This document shows, one piece after another, positions 18,201-26,934 of a stretch of DNA of 64,000 nt. The stretch is from Candidatus Methanimicrococcus labiotermitis (lineage in GTDB: Archaea; Halobacteriota; Methanosarcinia; Methanosarcinales; Methanosarcinaceae), in contig WRCE01000005.1 in NCBI GenBank assembly GCA_009784005.1, forward strand, positions 1 through 64,000. Direction: 5' to 3'. The translations under genes and the position numbers were made by a program. The first letter of the stretch is position 1; each line of letters starts with the position of its first letter. The notes beneath the pieces are model-generated. The model ran no database searches. It saw nothing but the letters and a program-made list of their open reading frames with translations, and was not told the DNA's origin.

Positions 18201-19849
18201 CCCCATGCGTCTTCGACTTCTTTTAATTTTGCTTCGTAAAGTTCGGTTTGTTTGTCAAATCTCTTGATCTGTTCGTCTTCGGGAAGGTCGGCGAGCGTGT
18301 TTTCAAACCATTCGCCCAAATATGCTTCTCTGAACCATTTCATGTAGAGATGTTCTGAAACCAAAACGGCTTTGCCGGTGTCATAATAGTTTTTGCCGTC
18401 GGAAACGTCAAAGTCACCGATCATCTTTTTAAGTTCGCCCGGCGCCCACCCGCCGATGTTAATACCCTGATTGATCATCGTTTGGGTCAGCTCATACGAG
18501 GACGGCGCTTTACTCAAATCGATGTTAAAAGCGTCATCGGCGTTTTTCAGGCCTTCTAAAACGTAAATGAGACTGGCGGGGACATCTAAGTAAGACGCGC
18601 CGATATTTCCTTTTCCGCCGCCGTGGTTGTAGTAAATTAAAGCGATATCTTTGTCGGCGTTTTCCATTCTTTGGAGGTCCAAATAATTGACTGTCCTGCC
18701 GACAAGCAAGTCAATCTGTTCGGGGATGCCGATTCTGACAGTTCTTCCGGCAGCGTTTCTCTCGGTTGACGCAACGACGATTGGGTCAACGGAACCGTAT
18801 CTTTCGGGATATATGATTTTAGTCGGCGTCATTGTCAGCGGATTTGTCGTGTTCAGCCAATTCTCATAGGTCTGGTCCGCGAAAACTAAATTGATTATAG
18901 GCAACCCCATTTCTTCATAATTCAAAACCGGCGGATTTGAAAGATATTGGAAATTGACAACGATATCCACTGTGCTGTTGTTGATATATCTGTCATTGGT
19001 AATTGCCAAGGCGTTGACGCCTCTTTTTTCATATTCCGCAATTAATTTATCAATAGGGTCCAAGCTGTCAGGGAAGTAGCTTCTGTAAAAGAAGATGCCC
19101 ACCGTTGGTTTTGACGGGTCGTACCGATATTGGTATTCGCTTTCGATGTCCTTTTCGGATTCGTACCACGCCATGTAATCATCGTATTCGACGATGAAGC
19201 ACTCTCTGATATCCGTCACGTTGATTTTCGGGTGATAGATGAACATGTCGGGGAGACGGATAACCGGTAAAAACTCCAATCCTTCAATGCCGAACTTTTC
19301 TTTCAGTGTATCTTCCCCGTACAAGCCCAGCAGAACGAAACTGATCATGTACTCCATATTTTCGCTCGCGTAGGTAGCGTTTGTCCAGTAGGACATCATG
19401 GTTGCGTTGAAGGGCGTGGTTGCCGTGCCCGCAAAGAGGTAGCCCGAGGGATGAGACGCATATAAATTGCCTCTTGAAACGTCATCAAAGATGTAGACGT
19501 TTTTCCCGATTGCGTGTCCCATGGGCTCTTGGATGTGCCCGAAGGTTGCCGCCCCGACCATGTAAATGGATATGACGTCGGCGTTCATGATTGCGTTTGT
19601 TATTCTCTGCTGCTGTTCGGTTCCGCTTGTCATATCAGCGATTTCAAACACAGTCACTTCGATGTTTACGCCGTCTTCGTCGTATTTTTCAGCGAGTTCT
19701 TTTAAGACGTTGTTTTGACTGGAGTACCCTGAGAAAACAACATATCTCAGCGGCTCTTTATCGTTTTCGCCGCCGTCATCTGCAAGACAGACGGAACTCA
19801 ACAAAACGGACATTATCAATACAATAAGTATCGGTAAAACTTTTTTCAT
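15245..19849 (-). CDS. Exported CobN/magnesium-chelatase H-like protein
   Basis: A 1534-residue protein of the CobN/BchH chelatase large-subunit family; these insert Co or Mg into tetrapyrroles together with AAA+ subunits in the cytoplasm. The family motif HFGTHGTQEWLPGQESG lies near residue 640. The protein starts with a clear signal peptide (MKKVLPILIVLIMSVLLSSV, then CLA) and ends with a transmembrane helix (SSMFAIIFVVLIVGAIFYGF) and RRKD, so most of it should sit outside the cell, anchored at the C-terminus. That position has no access to ATP, so classical chelation is doubtful. Tetrapyrrole or metal capture is an alternative. It is convergent with afpA. GGGG lies just upstream of the ATG. 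Confidence 0.88.
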   Translation of the reverse strand: MKKVLPILIVLIMSVLLSSVCLADDGGENDKEPLRYVVFSGYSSQNNVLKELAEKYDEDGVNIEVTVFEIADMTSGTEQQQRITNAIMNADVISIYMVGAATFGHIQEPMGHAIGKNVYIFDDVSRGNLYASHPSGYLFAGTATTPFNATMMSYWTNATYASENMEYMISFVLLGLYGEDTLKEKFGIEGLEFLPVIRLPDMFIYHPKINVTDIRECFIVEYDDYMAWYESEKDIESEYQYRYDPSKPTVGIFFYRSYFPDSLDPIDKLIAEYEKRGVNALAITNDRYINNSTVDIVVNFQYLSNPPVLNYEEMGLPIINLVFADQTYENWLNTTNPLTMTPTKIIYPERYGSVDPIVVASTERNAAGRTVRIGIPEQIDLLVGRTVNYLDLQRMENADKDIALIYYNHGGGKGNIGASYLDVPASLIYVLEGLKNADDAFNIDLSKAPSSYELTQTMINQGINIGGWAPGELKKMIGDFDVSDGKNYYDTGKAVLVSEHLYMKWFREAYLGEWFENTLADLPEDEQIKRFDKQTELYEAKLKEVEDAWGTAPGKVMVYQGYIVIPYIDVTDDASKGRFILTPQPSRGTSENAQTLYHSATLPPTHQYIAFYLWLQNKDLVKSEEYGFGADAIIHFGTHGTQEWLPGQESGLSRYEWPAFLIGNLPVVYPYIVDVVGEGMQAKRRGNAVLVDHMTPAIVYADLYGDYDVLKNSIVSFESLHLIDEVKAEHKKTIIRLIISTGIGRELGVTAESLEKMTDDEFDDILEDVDEILEDLRLEYMPFGLHVFGQPLKGQSLTEMVLSMLGTGYVKYVTGIDGIVYEDAVGLIQDALSKGKSDSVIDDYFEAKSQKDAEYIIPAISSGEADKINSYLDTGLYYSGLLNLTTQEITQLVKALEGKFIFSKPGGDPVTNAPGPAGGERGVVPTGGNFYNFDNRKMPTEQAWNTAVPLTNQLLLSHYEKHGEWPRTIGFVLFAGESTRSEGVMESQILFVLGVKPIWNETALVTGFYPLKEEELRITVDRDLYYKEYNEKGEVVKSTLLAQKGDVLTRPRIDIVVEISSLYRDTYPDKVRLIDEAVRKVYYWHDNPYVRGTGETRESWTTAGPANYVYENTQELIKKTAYGEPKFDEFGNPDRNDPNQALLSRVFGTVFGTYNIGLSELIEADEHWNDTSDLAKHFINQMGFAYTSLGEWGTANNNYVFEYLLSNVAITVHSRSTPLYGVLDNDDFYQFLGGLNAAVAYASGKYPDSYIMNLRKGDGVMEPLSKFIENEIRARYTNQKWIDGMQQHGYAGAREFSKVVDYMWGWSALQPDLITADMWNSVYESFLTGDNGDWLKSDPQYSYSHQSALARMISVATKEDGKYWNPTTDVMNHLVVDFVESVLEHGVACCHHTCGNPTFVRFIEGQMAVAGINKEDQEKFMQIMETVMERSFERTESTPSITAATGFGQAIIADAPRFSESEREQEGGGGYGTDIGQAPGEVVGYEMTSSVLGETVNSIRNFNQNPTFSASSMFAIIFVVLIVGAIFYGFRRKD

Positions 19850-20254
19850 AACTTAACCCCTTTTTTCATAACACTGATAAGTTTATGAAAGCAATAAATT
19901 GCTTCAAAAACACAATAATGTTTATTTGATGTGATTTGCTGTATCGGAAATTTCATAAAAAAGCCGTTTTTTCTAAAAACGATTTATATTTCCCAATTAA
20001 ACCTAGTTGCCAATATCAGTATATGAACGTTTGGATTTGGGTTCCATGTATTACCTTTATGGGTAATGATTTTAATGTTGCTTTATATAAAAATCCTGAC
20101 AAATCCGATTTACTCCAAAATTTCAACACCTGAAAGACTTTTCAAGACGCTACGAACGCCTCAATACTTTCACCCCGCATTGCTTCCTTTTAATACCAAT
20201 CTGAGACATACTAAGGTTTACTGTCTCAAAAAAAAATGACAGGGAGAATTTATC
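19850..20254. promoter_or_regulatory. Divergent promoter region, cobN-like gene and small gene
   Basis: This 405-bp gap holds a TATA-like TTTATATAAAA at 20082-20092 for the plus-strand gene and an AATATAAATCG-like box near 19982-19992 for the minus-strand gene. Between them, ATTACC (20050-20055) and GGTAAT (20062-20067) form a palindrome with a 6-bp spacer, a plausible operator. The plus-strand leader holds two competing hairpins: GAGACA (20203-20208) with TGTCTC (20222-20227), or CTGTC (20221-20225) with GACAG just ahead of the GGAG ribosome site. Confidence 0.5.
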
Positions 20255-20485
20255 ATGAACGCCACAATCGAAATCAATGAAAAAATCGAAAACAACGAAA
20301 AAATCGAAATCAGTGAAAACAACGATTCCAAAAAAAATATTACCGGCATTTCGTTTGAACGCCCCGCCGAAAACGAATTCTTTAAAGGTTTGGTTCAAAG
20401 AGCCGGCTATTATGAACAATTTGAAGAAAGAAGAACGCGAATTACGTATTCCGTGACCCAAACAAACCTTGAAGCATATTCTTAA
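20255..20485 (+). CDS. Small uncharacterised protein
   Basis: A 76-residue, charged protein that I do not recognise. The N-terminus repeats NEKIE (INEKIENNEKIEISENN). The rest, ISFERPAENEFFKGLVQRAGYYEQFEERRTRITYSV, looks like a compact globular segment. The start is supported by AGGGAG eight bases upstream and by a TATA box about 170 bp upstream. It is divergent from the exported CobN-like gene, and a regulatory or partner role is possible but unproven. Confidence 0.5.
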   Translation: MNATIEINEKIENNEKIEISENNDSKKNITGISFERPAENEFFKGLVQRAGYYEQFEERRTRITYSVTQTNLEAYS

Positions 20486-20781
20486 CGCTTCGTTTACAAT
20501 TGTCATTACAATTGTTACAACTCAATTAATACAACTCTATAATTACAACTCAGTTTATTACATTCCGGTCATTTTCATTTCAATTATTTCATTTGTTTAT
20601 TTTACACATACGAGGCAGAACTTTTTTGTTCTGCCTCATCCTCCAATCTTTTTTACCACAGATACGTCTAATACTATCTGATACAACTGATTCACCTGAT
20701 ACAACGATTCATCTGATACAACTGATTCATCTGATACAACTGATTCATCTGATCAACCTGTCAACTGAAGGAGTTCTGAAC
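20486..20781. repeat. Hairpin and 18-bp tandem repeat gap
   Basis: This gap contains a perfect 10-bp hairpin, GAGGCAGAAC (20612-20621) with GTTCTGCCTC (20628-20637) around a T6 loop. It is a good terminator candidate for the small gene, with T-rich sequence after it. Next is an 18-bp tandem repeat CTGATACAACTGATTCAT, about four copies, at 20678-20755. It ends with AAGGAG for the next start. Confidence 0.75.
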
Positions 20782-21255
20782 ATGCCGAAAATCTCAAACA
20801 TTGAAATATTGGAAAAACCCGAACAGCCCATTCTTTCAATTCGTCTCCGAACATCCGTTCAGGAGTTGCCGAAACACATCGGCGCTTGCTACGGTCAAAT
20901 GGAAGAATATCTCAAAAAAGAAGGAAAACGTCTTTCCGGCATCCCTTTTGTCGCTTTCCATTCGTTTGGCGACATGTCGGATATGGATGTTGAAATGGGT
21001 TTCCCACTCGCAGCGCCTCTTTCGGGCGTTGGGGAAATCAAAGCGGGTGTCATTCCGGCAGGCATTGTTCTCTCCTGTATGTACCTCGGCCCTTACAGTC
21101 AAATGGAATCGCTTTACAACGAAATCATGGCTTGGATTTCAGAAAACAAATATGAAATGGTACTGCCTTCGTATGAATATTATTATAACGGACCGGGCGT
21201 TCCCGAAGAATATTATCTGACGGAAATTTGTATTCCGATTCGCCCCGCCCCTTAA
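20782..21255 (+). CDS. GyrI-like/effector-binding domain protein
   Basis: A 157-residue single-domain protein of the GyrI-like (AraC effector-binding, SOUL-like fold) superfamily. It shows the alternating pattern VQELPKHIGACYGQMEEYL, PFVAFHSFGDMSDMDVEMGFPL and AGIVLSCMYLGPYSQMESLYNEI, then PSYEYYYNGPGVPEEYYLTEICIPI. Such domains bind small hydrophobic ligands or hydrolyse some of them; no DNA-binding domain is attached here. The start is set by AAGGAG nine bases upstream; the open frame from 20593 includes repeat sequence. Confidence 0.85.
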   Translation: MPKISNIEILEKPEQPILSIRLRTSVQELPKHIGACYGQMEEYLKKEGKRLSGIPFVAFHSFGDMSDMDVEMGFPLAAPLSGVGEIKAGVIPAGIVLSCMYLGPYSQMESLYNEIMAWISENKYEMVLPSYEYYYNGPGVPEEYYLTEICIPIRPAP

Positions 21256-22118
21256 AAAAATACGGATTGAAGAGACTTCACCGATTTCTCTTCACCGATC
21301 AATTTACCGATTGATTTCACCAATTGTTTTCACCGATTGATTTTCACCGATTGATTTTAGAGGTTTCTTTTTGATACCTACGGCTACTTTTCACCGATTG
21401 TTTCACCGATTGTTTTCACCGATTTCTTTTTGCAGATTGGTTTTTATCGATTGCTTTTTGCAGATTGGTTTTTATCGATTGATTCCTGCGGTTTCTTTTC
21501 GATACCTTCGGCTGCTTTCAAGAAATTAAAAAAAAGAGGAAGACCGAATTTGCGAATTTTGATAAATTATCAATACTCGCAAATTGGGTAAATTTATGAA
21601 TGTTTCAGATATTCGCTCGGCAGAACGAATATTTTCGCTTTAAGGGAGCTTGCACGTTTTTTAATGCGTTTTTAAGGGAGTTTTTTGTGAATTCCAACCA
21701 TGTGAATTCTAAGGACGTTTTTTGTGATTCGATTTCGTTTTTTGGAAGAGGATACGTTAACAACTTAATTAATTCCATTAATTCTGCTAACAATTTAGTA
21801 TAGATATCTTAAACTATTTAAAAGTATACCTAACATTATATCATCAGTATATTCATGTTTCAAAATAAAATACTAAATATGAAAACAAATATGAAAACAA
21901 ATATGAAAACAAATATGAAAACGAAATATGAAAACGAAATATGAAAACAAAATATGAAAATTATTCAATATCTGTTCGCTTCTTAACCGAGCGGATTTGG
22001 GAATTTTCAGGATTTATTTTAATATTTGAACATCTTAGTTCTACACAATCTACACAACTTTTTCATTTATTTTCATTTATTACAATAATTATCTCATCAA
22101 TGACCGGGAAGAACAACT
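21256..22118. other. Gene-poor repeat region before argH
   Basis: No convincing gene in 863 bp. The region holds imperfect CACCGATTGATTTT-type repeats (about 21290-21500) with a twice-occurring CGATACCTxCGGCTxCTTT motif. A hairpin pairs AATTTGCGA (21547-21555) with TCGCAAATT (21577-21585), with an inner TTGAT/ATCAA stem. An AATATGAAAACA 12-13 bp repeat occupies 21876-21960. The frame at 21600-21803 looks like a chance frame: it has no ribosome site and is AT-rich. Confidence 0.7.
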
Positions 22119-23588
22119 ATGAGTGACATTTTAAGGCGCGGCCGTCTGAGTAAGACGCCCGGTGAAGCGGTACGGGCTTACACCTCTTCCATGGACGCCG
22201 ATCAATGGATTTTTGAGGCGGACATCTATGTGGACATGGCGCATACGCTGATGCTGAAAGAACAAAATATCATTTCTGAGGAGAATTGCGCCAAGATTCT
22301 GTCGGGCTTAATGACAATCCGAGAAGAAGGCATGCAGATGCTTGATGTCAGTTACGAAGACATTCATATTTCTTTGGAATCGCGCCTGATTGACCTCATC
22401 GGCGCTGACGCCGGCGGCAGAATGCACTCGGGCCGCTCCCGTAATGATGAAGTTTCAACCTGCATCCGGTTTGCCCTGCGCGCCGAACTTCTTTCTCTTT
22501 TAGAAGAGTTGATTCTTTTGGAAAACGTTTTGACCGCTTTGGCTGAGAAACATATTCAGACACTGATACCCGGCTTTACGCACCTTCAGCATGCGCAGCC
22601 GACGACTTTTGCGCATCATTTGACGGCGCATGCCGACGCTTTTGAACGTGATATCGAAAGGGTCATTTCCGCTTACAGCCGCGTCAACATCTGCCCGCTC
22701 GGGTCTGCCGCCTTCGCGTCCACCGGATTTCCGATTGACAGGCATATCACCGCGCAGCATCTCGGATTTGCCGGGCCGATGACCAACTCCATGGATGCCG
22801 TCAGCAGCCGCGACTTTTTAATCGAATGCGCGGCAGTCTTTTCCAATATTATGATTCATCTGAGCCGGATGGCAGAAGAGTTGATTTTGTGGTCAGGGTC
22901 CGAATTCAATTTCGTGGAACTGGATGATACATATGCTTCCACGTCTTCAATCATGCCGCAAAAGAAAAATCCGGATACCGCCGAATTGATGCGCGGGAAA
23001 TCAGGAACGGTTGCCGGCTCACTGATGGCGCTGTTGACCATTTGCAAAGGCCTTCCGCTCAGTTACAACCGCGACTTACAGGAAGCGACGCCCCATATCA
23101 TAAAAAGCGCCGGCGTTACGATAGCTTCCGTTCATGTGATGGCGGGCATTATGGAGACGCTTACTGTTCACGAAGATGTGATGGCGCGGCAATCCTCCGC
23201 CGGTTTTACAACGGCGACAGAACTTGCCGATACAATCGTTCGTGACACAGGCGCTCCGTTTCGAACAGCGCACCACATTGTCGGGACGCTTGGCAGAAGC
23301 GGCGATATGCCGTCTTTAAAGGACATTGATACCGTTTCGGCTGATGTTCTCGGTTATAAGCTGTCAGAAAAGGGATTGACTGAAAAAGCGGTCCTTGAAG
23401 CGTTGGAGCCGATGTCAAACGTCAAAAGACGGGCAGGATTCGGCGGCCCCGCGCCGGATCAAATGAAAAACGCGCTGGCGGCGAAAAGGAAAAGATTGGC
23501 GCTTCTGCAAAAAGAGATTCTGGCAATGAACCTGTCCGTTCAAAACGCATTGGACGCGATGATTGAAGAAGTGAAAAAATCTCTTTGA
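22119..23588 (+). CDS. argH: Argininosuccinate lyase
   Basis: Splits argininosuccinate into arginine and fumarate, the last step of arginine synthesis, in the cytoplasm. The 489-residue length is typical. Family motifs are DAGGRMHSGRSRNDEVST near residue 110, TPGFTHLQHAQPTTFAHH near 155 (catalytic His region) and the signature SSIMPQKKNPDTAELMRGKSG near 280, with the catalytic serine loop. The ATG follows GGGAAGAAC. It appears to stand alone, followed by repeat sequence and gatD. Confidence 0.96.
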   Translation: MSDILRRGRLSKTPGEAVRAYTSSMDADQWIFEADIYVDMAHTLMLKEQNIISEENCAKILSGLMTIREEGMQMLDVSYEDIHISLESRLIDLIGADAGGRMHSGRSRNDEVSTCIRFALRAELLSLLEELILLENVLTALAEKHIQTLIPGFTHLQHAQPTTFAHHLTAHADAFERDIERVISAYSRVNICPLGSAAFASTGFPIDRHITAQHLGFAGPMTNSMDAVSSRDFLIECAAVFSNIMIHLSRMAEELILWSGSEFNFVELDDTYASTSSIMPQKKNPDTAELMRGKSGTVAGSLMALLTICKGLPLSYNRDLQEATPHIIKSAGVTIASVHVMAGIMETLTVHEDVMARQSSAGFTTATELADTIVRDTGAPFRTAHHIVGTLGRSGDMPSLKDIDTVSADVLGYKLSEKGLTEKAVLEALEPMSNVKRRAGFGGPAPDQMKNALAAKRKRLALLQKEILAMNLSVQNALDAMIEEVKKSL

Positions 23589-23594
23589 TTCTTC

Positions 23595-23670
23595 AATGAT
23601 TTACCGGTGATTCATCAGTGATTTATCAATTCGATTCATCAGTAATTCATCAATTCGATTCATCAGTTTT
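23595..23670. repeat. GATTCATCAGT/ATTTATCAATTC repeat
   Basis: Copies of GATTCATCAGTxATTxATCAATTC in the argH-gatD gap, about three units with small differences. Confidence 0.8.
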
Positions 23671-23714
23671 ATTTTTTTATTAATCATTATTTAAAACCGA
23701 CATGAGGGAAATTT

Positions 23715-24995
23715 ATGGTATTTAAAACAGGAGATTTTGTTAAAGTTGAAAAAGACGGCGTTGTCTTTGAAGGCCGCGTGATTCCGGGGGAGGCGGGGTA
23801 TATTACGCTGAAGATGGCAGGCGGCGGATATGTCGCCGGTTTTTTAGAAAAGGAAGTTCAAATTACGCTTATGCAAACGGCCACCGCCGAGACGGAGCCG
23901 CCGAAACAGGTTGTTCGAAATACTGCCAAGGGCGCGGGTATTATCGCCTCCCCCTCAGGCAAGAAGATTACGATTATTACAACCGGCGGAACGATTGCGA
24001 CGTACCTGAATCCCGAGACGCAGACGGTTGCGCCTTCGTTTACGGGCGAAGACATTCTTTTGGAAGTTCCCGAACTTGAAGGGTTTGCTGACTTTAAAAT
24101 CCGCGATGTTTTTTGTTTGCTTTCCGAAAACATGAAACCGAAGAATTGGAAAGAGCTGGCGCAGGTCATTTACGATGAAATCAAAGCCGGCGCCGACGGA
24201 ATTATTGTAACGCACGGCACCGATACGATGACTTACACCGCCGCCGCCGCCGCTTACATGATTGATACGCCTGTTCCGATTGTCTTTACCGGCGCCCAGC
24301 GCAGCCCTGACCGCCCGAGCAGCGACAATCACATGAATATGATGTGCGCCGCCCGCGCCGCCGCCGGTGATATCGCGGAAGTTTTGATTGTCATGCACGG
24401 TTCCGTCTCCGATGACTACTGCGCGCTTCACCGCGCCGTCAAAGCCCGAAAAATGCACACCTCCCGCCGCGACACGTTCAAGTCGGTCAATATGTCCCCA
24501 ATCGCGAACATGGATTATTTCACAGGCGAATTGACCTTTTTATCCGGCTTTACAGATTACGCCCGCCGCGGCGAAAACGCGCTGAAAATAACGCCGCTTT
24601 TAGAAGAGAAATGCGCCATCGTCAAATTCGTCCCGGGAGCTGACGCCGCGATTTTTGATTATTACATCGAAAAAGGCTATAAGGGAATCGTCCTTGAAGG
24701 CGTCGGCCTCGGCCATGTCTCAGAAGACTGGATCCCCGCTTTAATGAGAGCCGCCGACAAAAAAATCCCCGTCGTTGTGACGTCACAGTGTATAAACGGC
24801 AAAACGGCGCTTGAGACGTATGAAACCGGCCTCGCTATGAAAGACGCGGGCGTCGCCGAAGCGGCTGACCAGACGACGGAAGCGGTTTTTGTTAAATTGA
24901 TGTGGCTTCTCGGTCAGGGCTTGGATTATGATAAAGTGAAAGAATTGATTTCAACGAAAATGAAAGGTGACATGTCGCCGATGATTATTGACTGA
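23715..24995 (+). CDS. gatD: Glu-tRNA(Gln) amidotransferase subunit D
   Basis: GatD is the asparaginase-like subunit that, with GatE, converts Glu-tRNA(Gln) to Gln-tRNA(Gln) in archaea; it supplies the ammonia. Residues 1-55 form the GatD-specific N-terminal barrel (FKTGDFVKVEKDGVVFEGRV). The asparaginase domain follows, with ITTGGTIATYL near residue 92 (first catalytic Thr), THGTDTMTYTAAA near 170 (second Thr, Asp) and a conserved Lys further on. The start has GAGGGAAATTT upstream. gatE is not in the window. Confidence 0.95.
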   Translation: MVFKTGDFVKVEKDGVVFEGRVIPGEAGYITLKMAGGGYVAGFLEKEVQITLMQTATAETEPPKQVVRNTAKGAGIIASPSGKKITIITTGGTIATYLNPETQTVAPSFTGEDILLEVPELEGFADFKIRDVFCLLSENMKPKNWKELAQVIYDEIKAGADGIIVTHGTDTMTYTAAAAAYMIDTPVPIVFTGAQRSPDRPSSDNHMNMMCAARAAAGDIAEVLIVMHGSVSDDYCALHRAVKARKMHTSRRDTFKSVNMSPIANMDYFTGELTFLSGFTDYARRGENALKITPLLEEKCAIVKFVPGADAAIFDYYIEKGYKGIVLEGVGLGHVSEDWIPALMRAADKKIPVVVTSQCINGKTALETYETGLAMKDAGVAEAADQTTEAVFVKLMWLLGQGLDYDKVKELISTKMKGDMSPMIID

Positions 24996-25075
24996 AAAAA
25001 ATAAGGCTTTTACAAAACACAACTTTTGAAGAAGAGTTGCGGTTCATTGAACAAATAAGAGAGGAATAGCAGTTA

Positions 25076-25627
25076 ATGCCGAAATTGTCGAAAACGTTCG
25101 TTGTTCTGCCATACGACCCAAATTGGATTAACGAATTTGAACGCATCCGCAATTACTTGATGGAACAAATCGGCGACTTGATACTTGAAATCAAGCACGT
25201 TGGCAGCACCTCAGTTCCCGGTCTGTGCGCCAAACCCATCATTGATATTGTCGCGTTAATGGACTCTTATGATGTGTTCCCTGCGATTGCAGAGCGTCTT
25301 GAAAAAGCAGGGTTTAAGCATACCGGCGACCAAGGCATTAAAGAACGCGAGGTGTTTAAGCGGCTTATTCCCGACGACTTTATGGATTATCACTTTTATG
25401 TGTGTCACAAAGACAGCGAGGAAAACCGTCGCCAAACATTATTCCGAAACGCTTTGCTGAGCAATAAAGACATAGCCGAAGAATACGGGAGATTGAAAAT
25501 GCGTCTTGTTGAGGAAGTGAACGGTGACCGCATTCTCTATACCGATTCAAAGACTGATTTTATTCAGAGAGTGATTGATAACGCTGCCAAGGAAGGCGCG
25601 AAAAGTAATAGCTTTTGTGTAAACTGA
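25076..25627 (+). CDS. GrpB family (UPF0157) protein
   Basis: A 183-residue protein of the GrpB family, part of the nucleotidyltransferase superfamily. The active-site-like motif HVGSTSVPGLCAKPIIDIVA (GS...D pattern) lies near residue 41. The C-terminal part, HFYVCHKDSEENRRQTLFRNALLSN, is also family-typical. Its substrate is unknown; related proteins are fused to dephospho-CoA kinase. GAGAGGAAT precedes the ATG by about 10 bases. Confidence 0.88.
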   Translation: MPKLSKTFVVLPYDPNWINEFERIRNYLMEQIGDLILEIKHVGSTSVPGLCAKPIIDIVALMDSYDVFPAIAERLEKAGFKHTGDQGIKEREVFKRLIPDDFMDYHFYVCHKDSEENRRQTLFRNALLSNKDIAEEYGRLKMRLVEEVNGDRILYTDSKTDFIQRVIDNAAKEGAKSNSFCVN

Positions 25628-25700
25628 TTTTTTTTTCGTGCATTTGAGGACTTTTCGTTCAAAGCCATCGAATGCGAAAGTTATTTTATATTCGTTCAAC

Positions 25701-25782
25701 TTAGTTCATTCACATTTAGTTCATTCATTTAGTTCATTCATTTAGTTCATTCATATTTGTTCATTCATTTAGTTCATTCATT
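25701..25782. repeat. TTAGTTCATTCAT tandem repeat
   Basis: About six copies of a 12-14 bp unit, TTAGTTCATTCAT, lie upstream of hemB. Confidence 0.9.
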
Positions 25783-25831
25783 TTGTCCATACACTTTGTT
25801 TTATAAATTTTCAAAGACCGGGAGAATCGTT

Positions 25832-26842
25832 ATGTTTCCACAAATCCGAATGAGGCGTTTAAGATACGGGAAATTGAAAAACATGGTCAGGGAAAACACT
25901 GTCTGTGTTGATGACCTGATTTATCCGTTTTTTATTGATGAAAACGCGGCGGAAAAAACGGAAGTCTCTTCTATGCCGGGCGTTATGCGCTGGCCGCTTT
26001 CTATGGCGGTTGAAGCCGCTCGCGAAGCTTATGACCTCGGCATTCCCGCGGTTTTGATTTTCGGGATCCCGAAAACGAAAGATGCGCAAGGCACGTCCGC
26101 TTACGGCGATAACGATGTCGTTCAAACGGCTGTCCGCCGCATTAAAACCGAATTCGGAAAAGACTTGATTGTCATCACCGACCTTTGTATGTGCGAATAC
26201 ACGGACCACGGCCACTGCGGTATCGTTGATTTTGAGACGCGCGGCGTTGTCAATGATGTCACGCTTCCGATTCTCGGAAAAATTGCCGTCAGCCACGCCA
26301 AAGCCGGCGCCGACATTGTCGCGCCTTCGGGAATGATGGACGGCATGGTTGAAGCCATTCGTATTGAGTTGGATGACAACGGTTTTAAAAACACGCCGAT
26401 CATGTCTTATTCTTCCAAATACGCGTCCGTCTTTTACGGCCCGTTCAGAGACGCTGCCGACTCCGGTTTTTGTTTCGGTGACCGCTCGGAATACCAAATG
26501 GACCCGGCGAACAGTGACGAAGCGATTCGGGAAACCGAGTTGGATGTCTTAGAAGGCGCCGACATTTTGATGGTCAAGCCCGGCATGCCGTATTTGGATA
26601 TCGTGTACCGGATCAAGCAGGAATTCGGAATGCCTCTCGCTGTTTATCAAGTGAGCGGCGAATATTCCATGATTAAAGCCGCCGCCGAAAAAGGCTGGCT
26701 GGATGAAGAAAAGTGCTTCTTTGAAGCCTGCACTGCCATGAAAAGAGCGGGAGCAGACATGATTATTACGTATTACGCCAAGGAAATGGCGAAAATTTTG
26801 ACGGCAAAAAATCATAAATTATCAATTAAACCATCAAAATGA
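25832..26842 (+). CDS. hemB: Porphobilinogen synthase
   Basis: Condenses two 5-aminolevulinate molecules to porphobilinogen. The metal site is the three-cysteine type, CMCEYTDHGHCG, near residue 120, typical of zinc enzymes. The Schiff-base lysines fall in YSSKYASVFYGPFRDA and MVKPGMPYLD. The 336-residue length is normal. The ATG at 25832 follows CCGGGAGAATC; the frame opens earlier within repeats. First of a hemB-hemL-hemC run with 90-140 bp gaps. Confidence 0.96.
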   Translation: MFPQIRMRRLRYGKLKNMVRENTVCVDDLIYPFFIDENAAEKTEVSSMPGVMRWPLSMAVEAAREAYDLGIPAVLIFGIPKTKDAQGTSAYGDNDVVQTAVRRIKTEFGKDLIVITDLCMCEYTDHGHCGIVDFETRGVVNDVTLPILGKIAVSHAKAGADIVAPSGMMDGMVEAIRIELDDNGFKNTPIMSYSSKYASVFYGPFRDAADSGFCFGDRSEYQMDPANSDEAIRETELDVLEGADILMVKPGMPYLDIVYRIKQEFGMPLAVYQVSGEYSMIKAAAEKGWLDEEKCFFEACTAMKRAGADMIITYYAKEMAKILTAKNHKLSIKPSK

Positions 26843-26934
26843 AAAACAAGCGAAATAAATATCAATTATTTTAATTATTCCAATTATTTTAAACTCCAAT
26901 TATCCCAATTATCCCAAATAATACGGTGACCGTT

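Noticed and set aside
21600-21803. 67-codon frame MFQIFARQNEYF
   Set aside because: No ribosome site or promoter, AT-rich and not recognisable.
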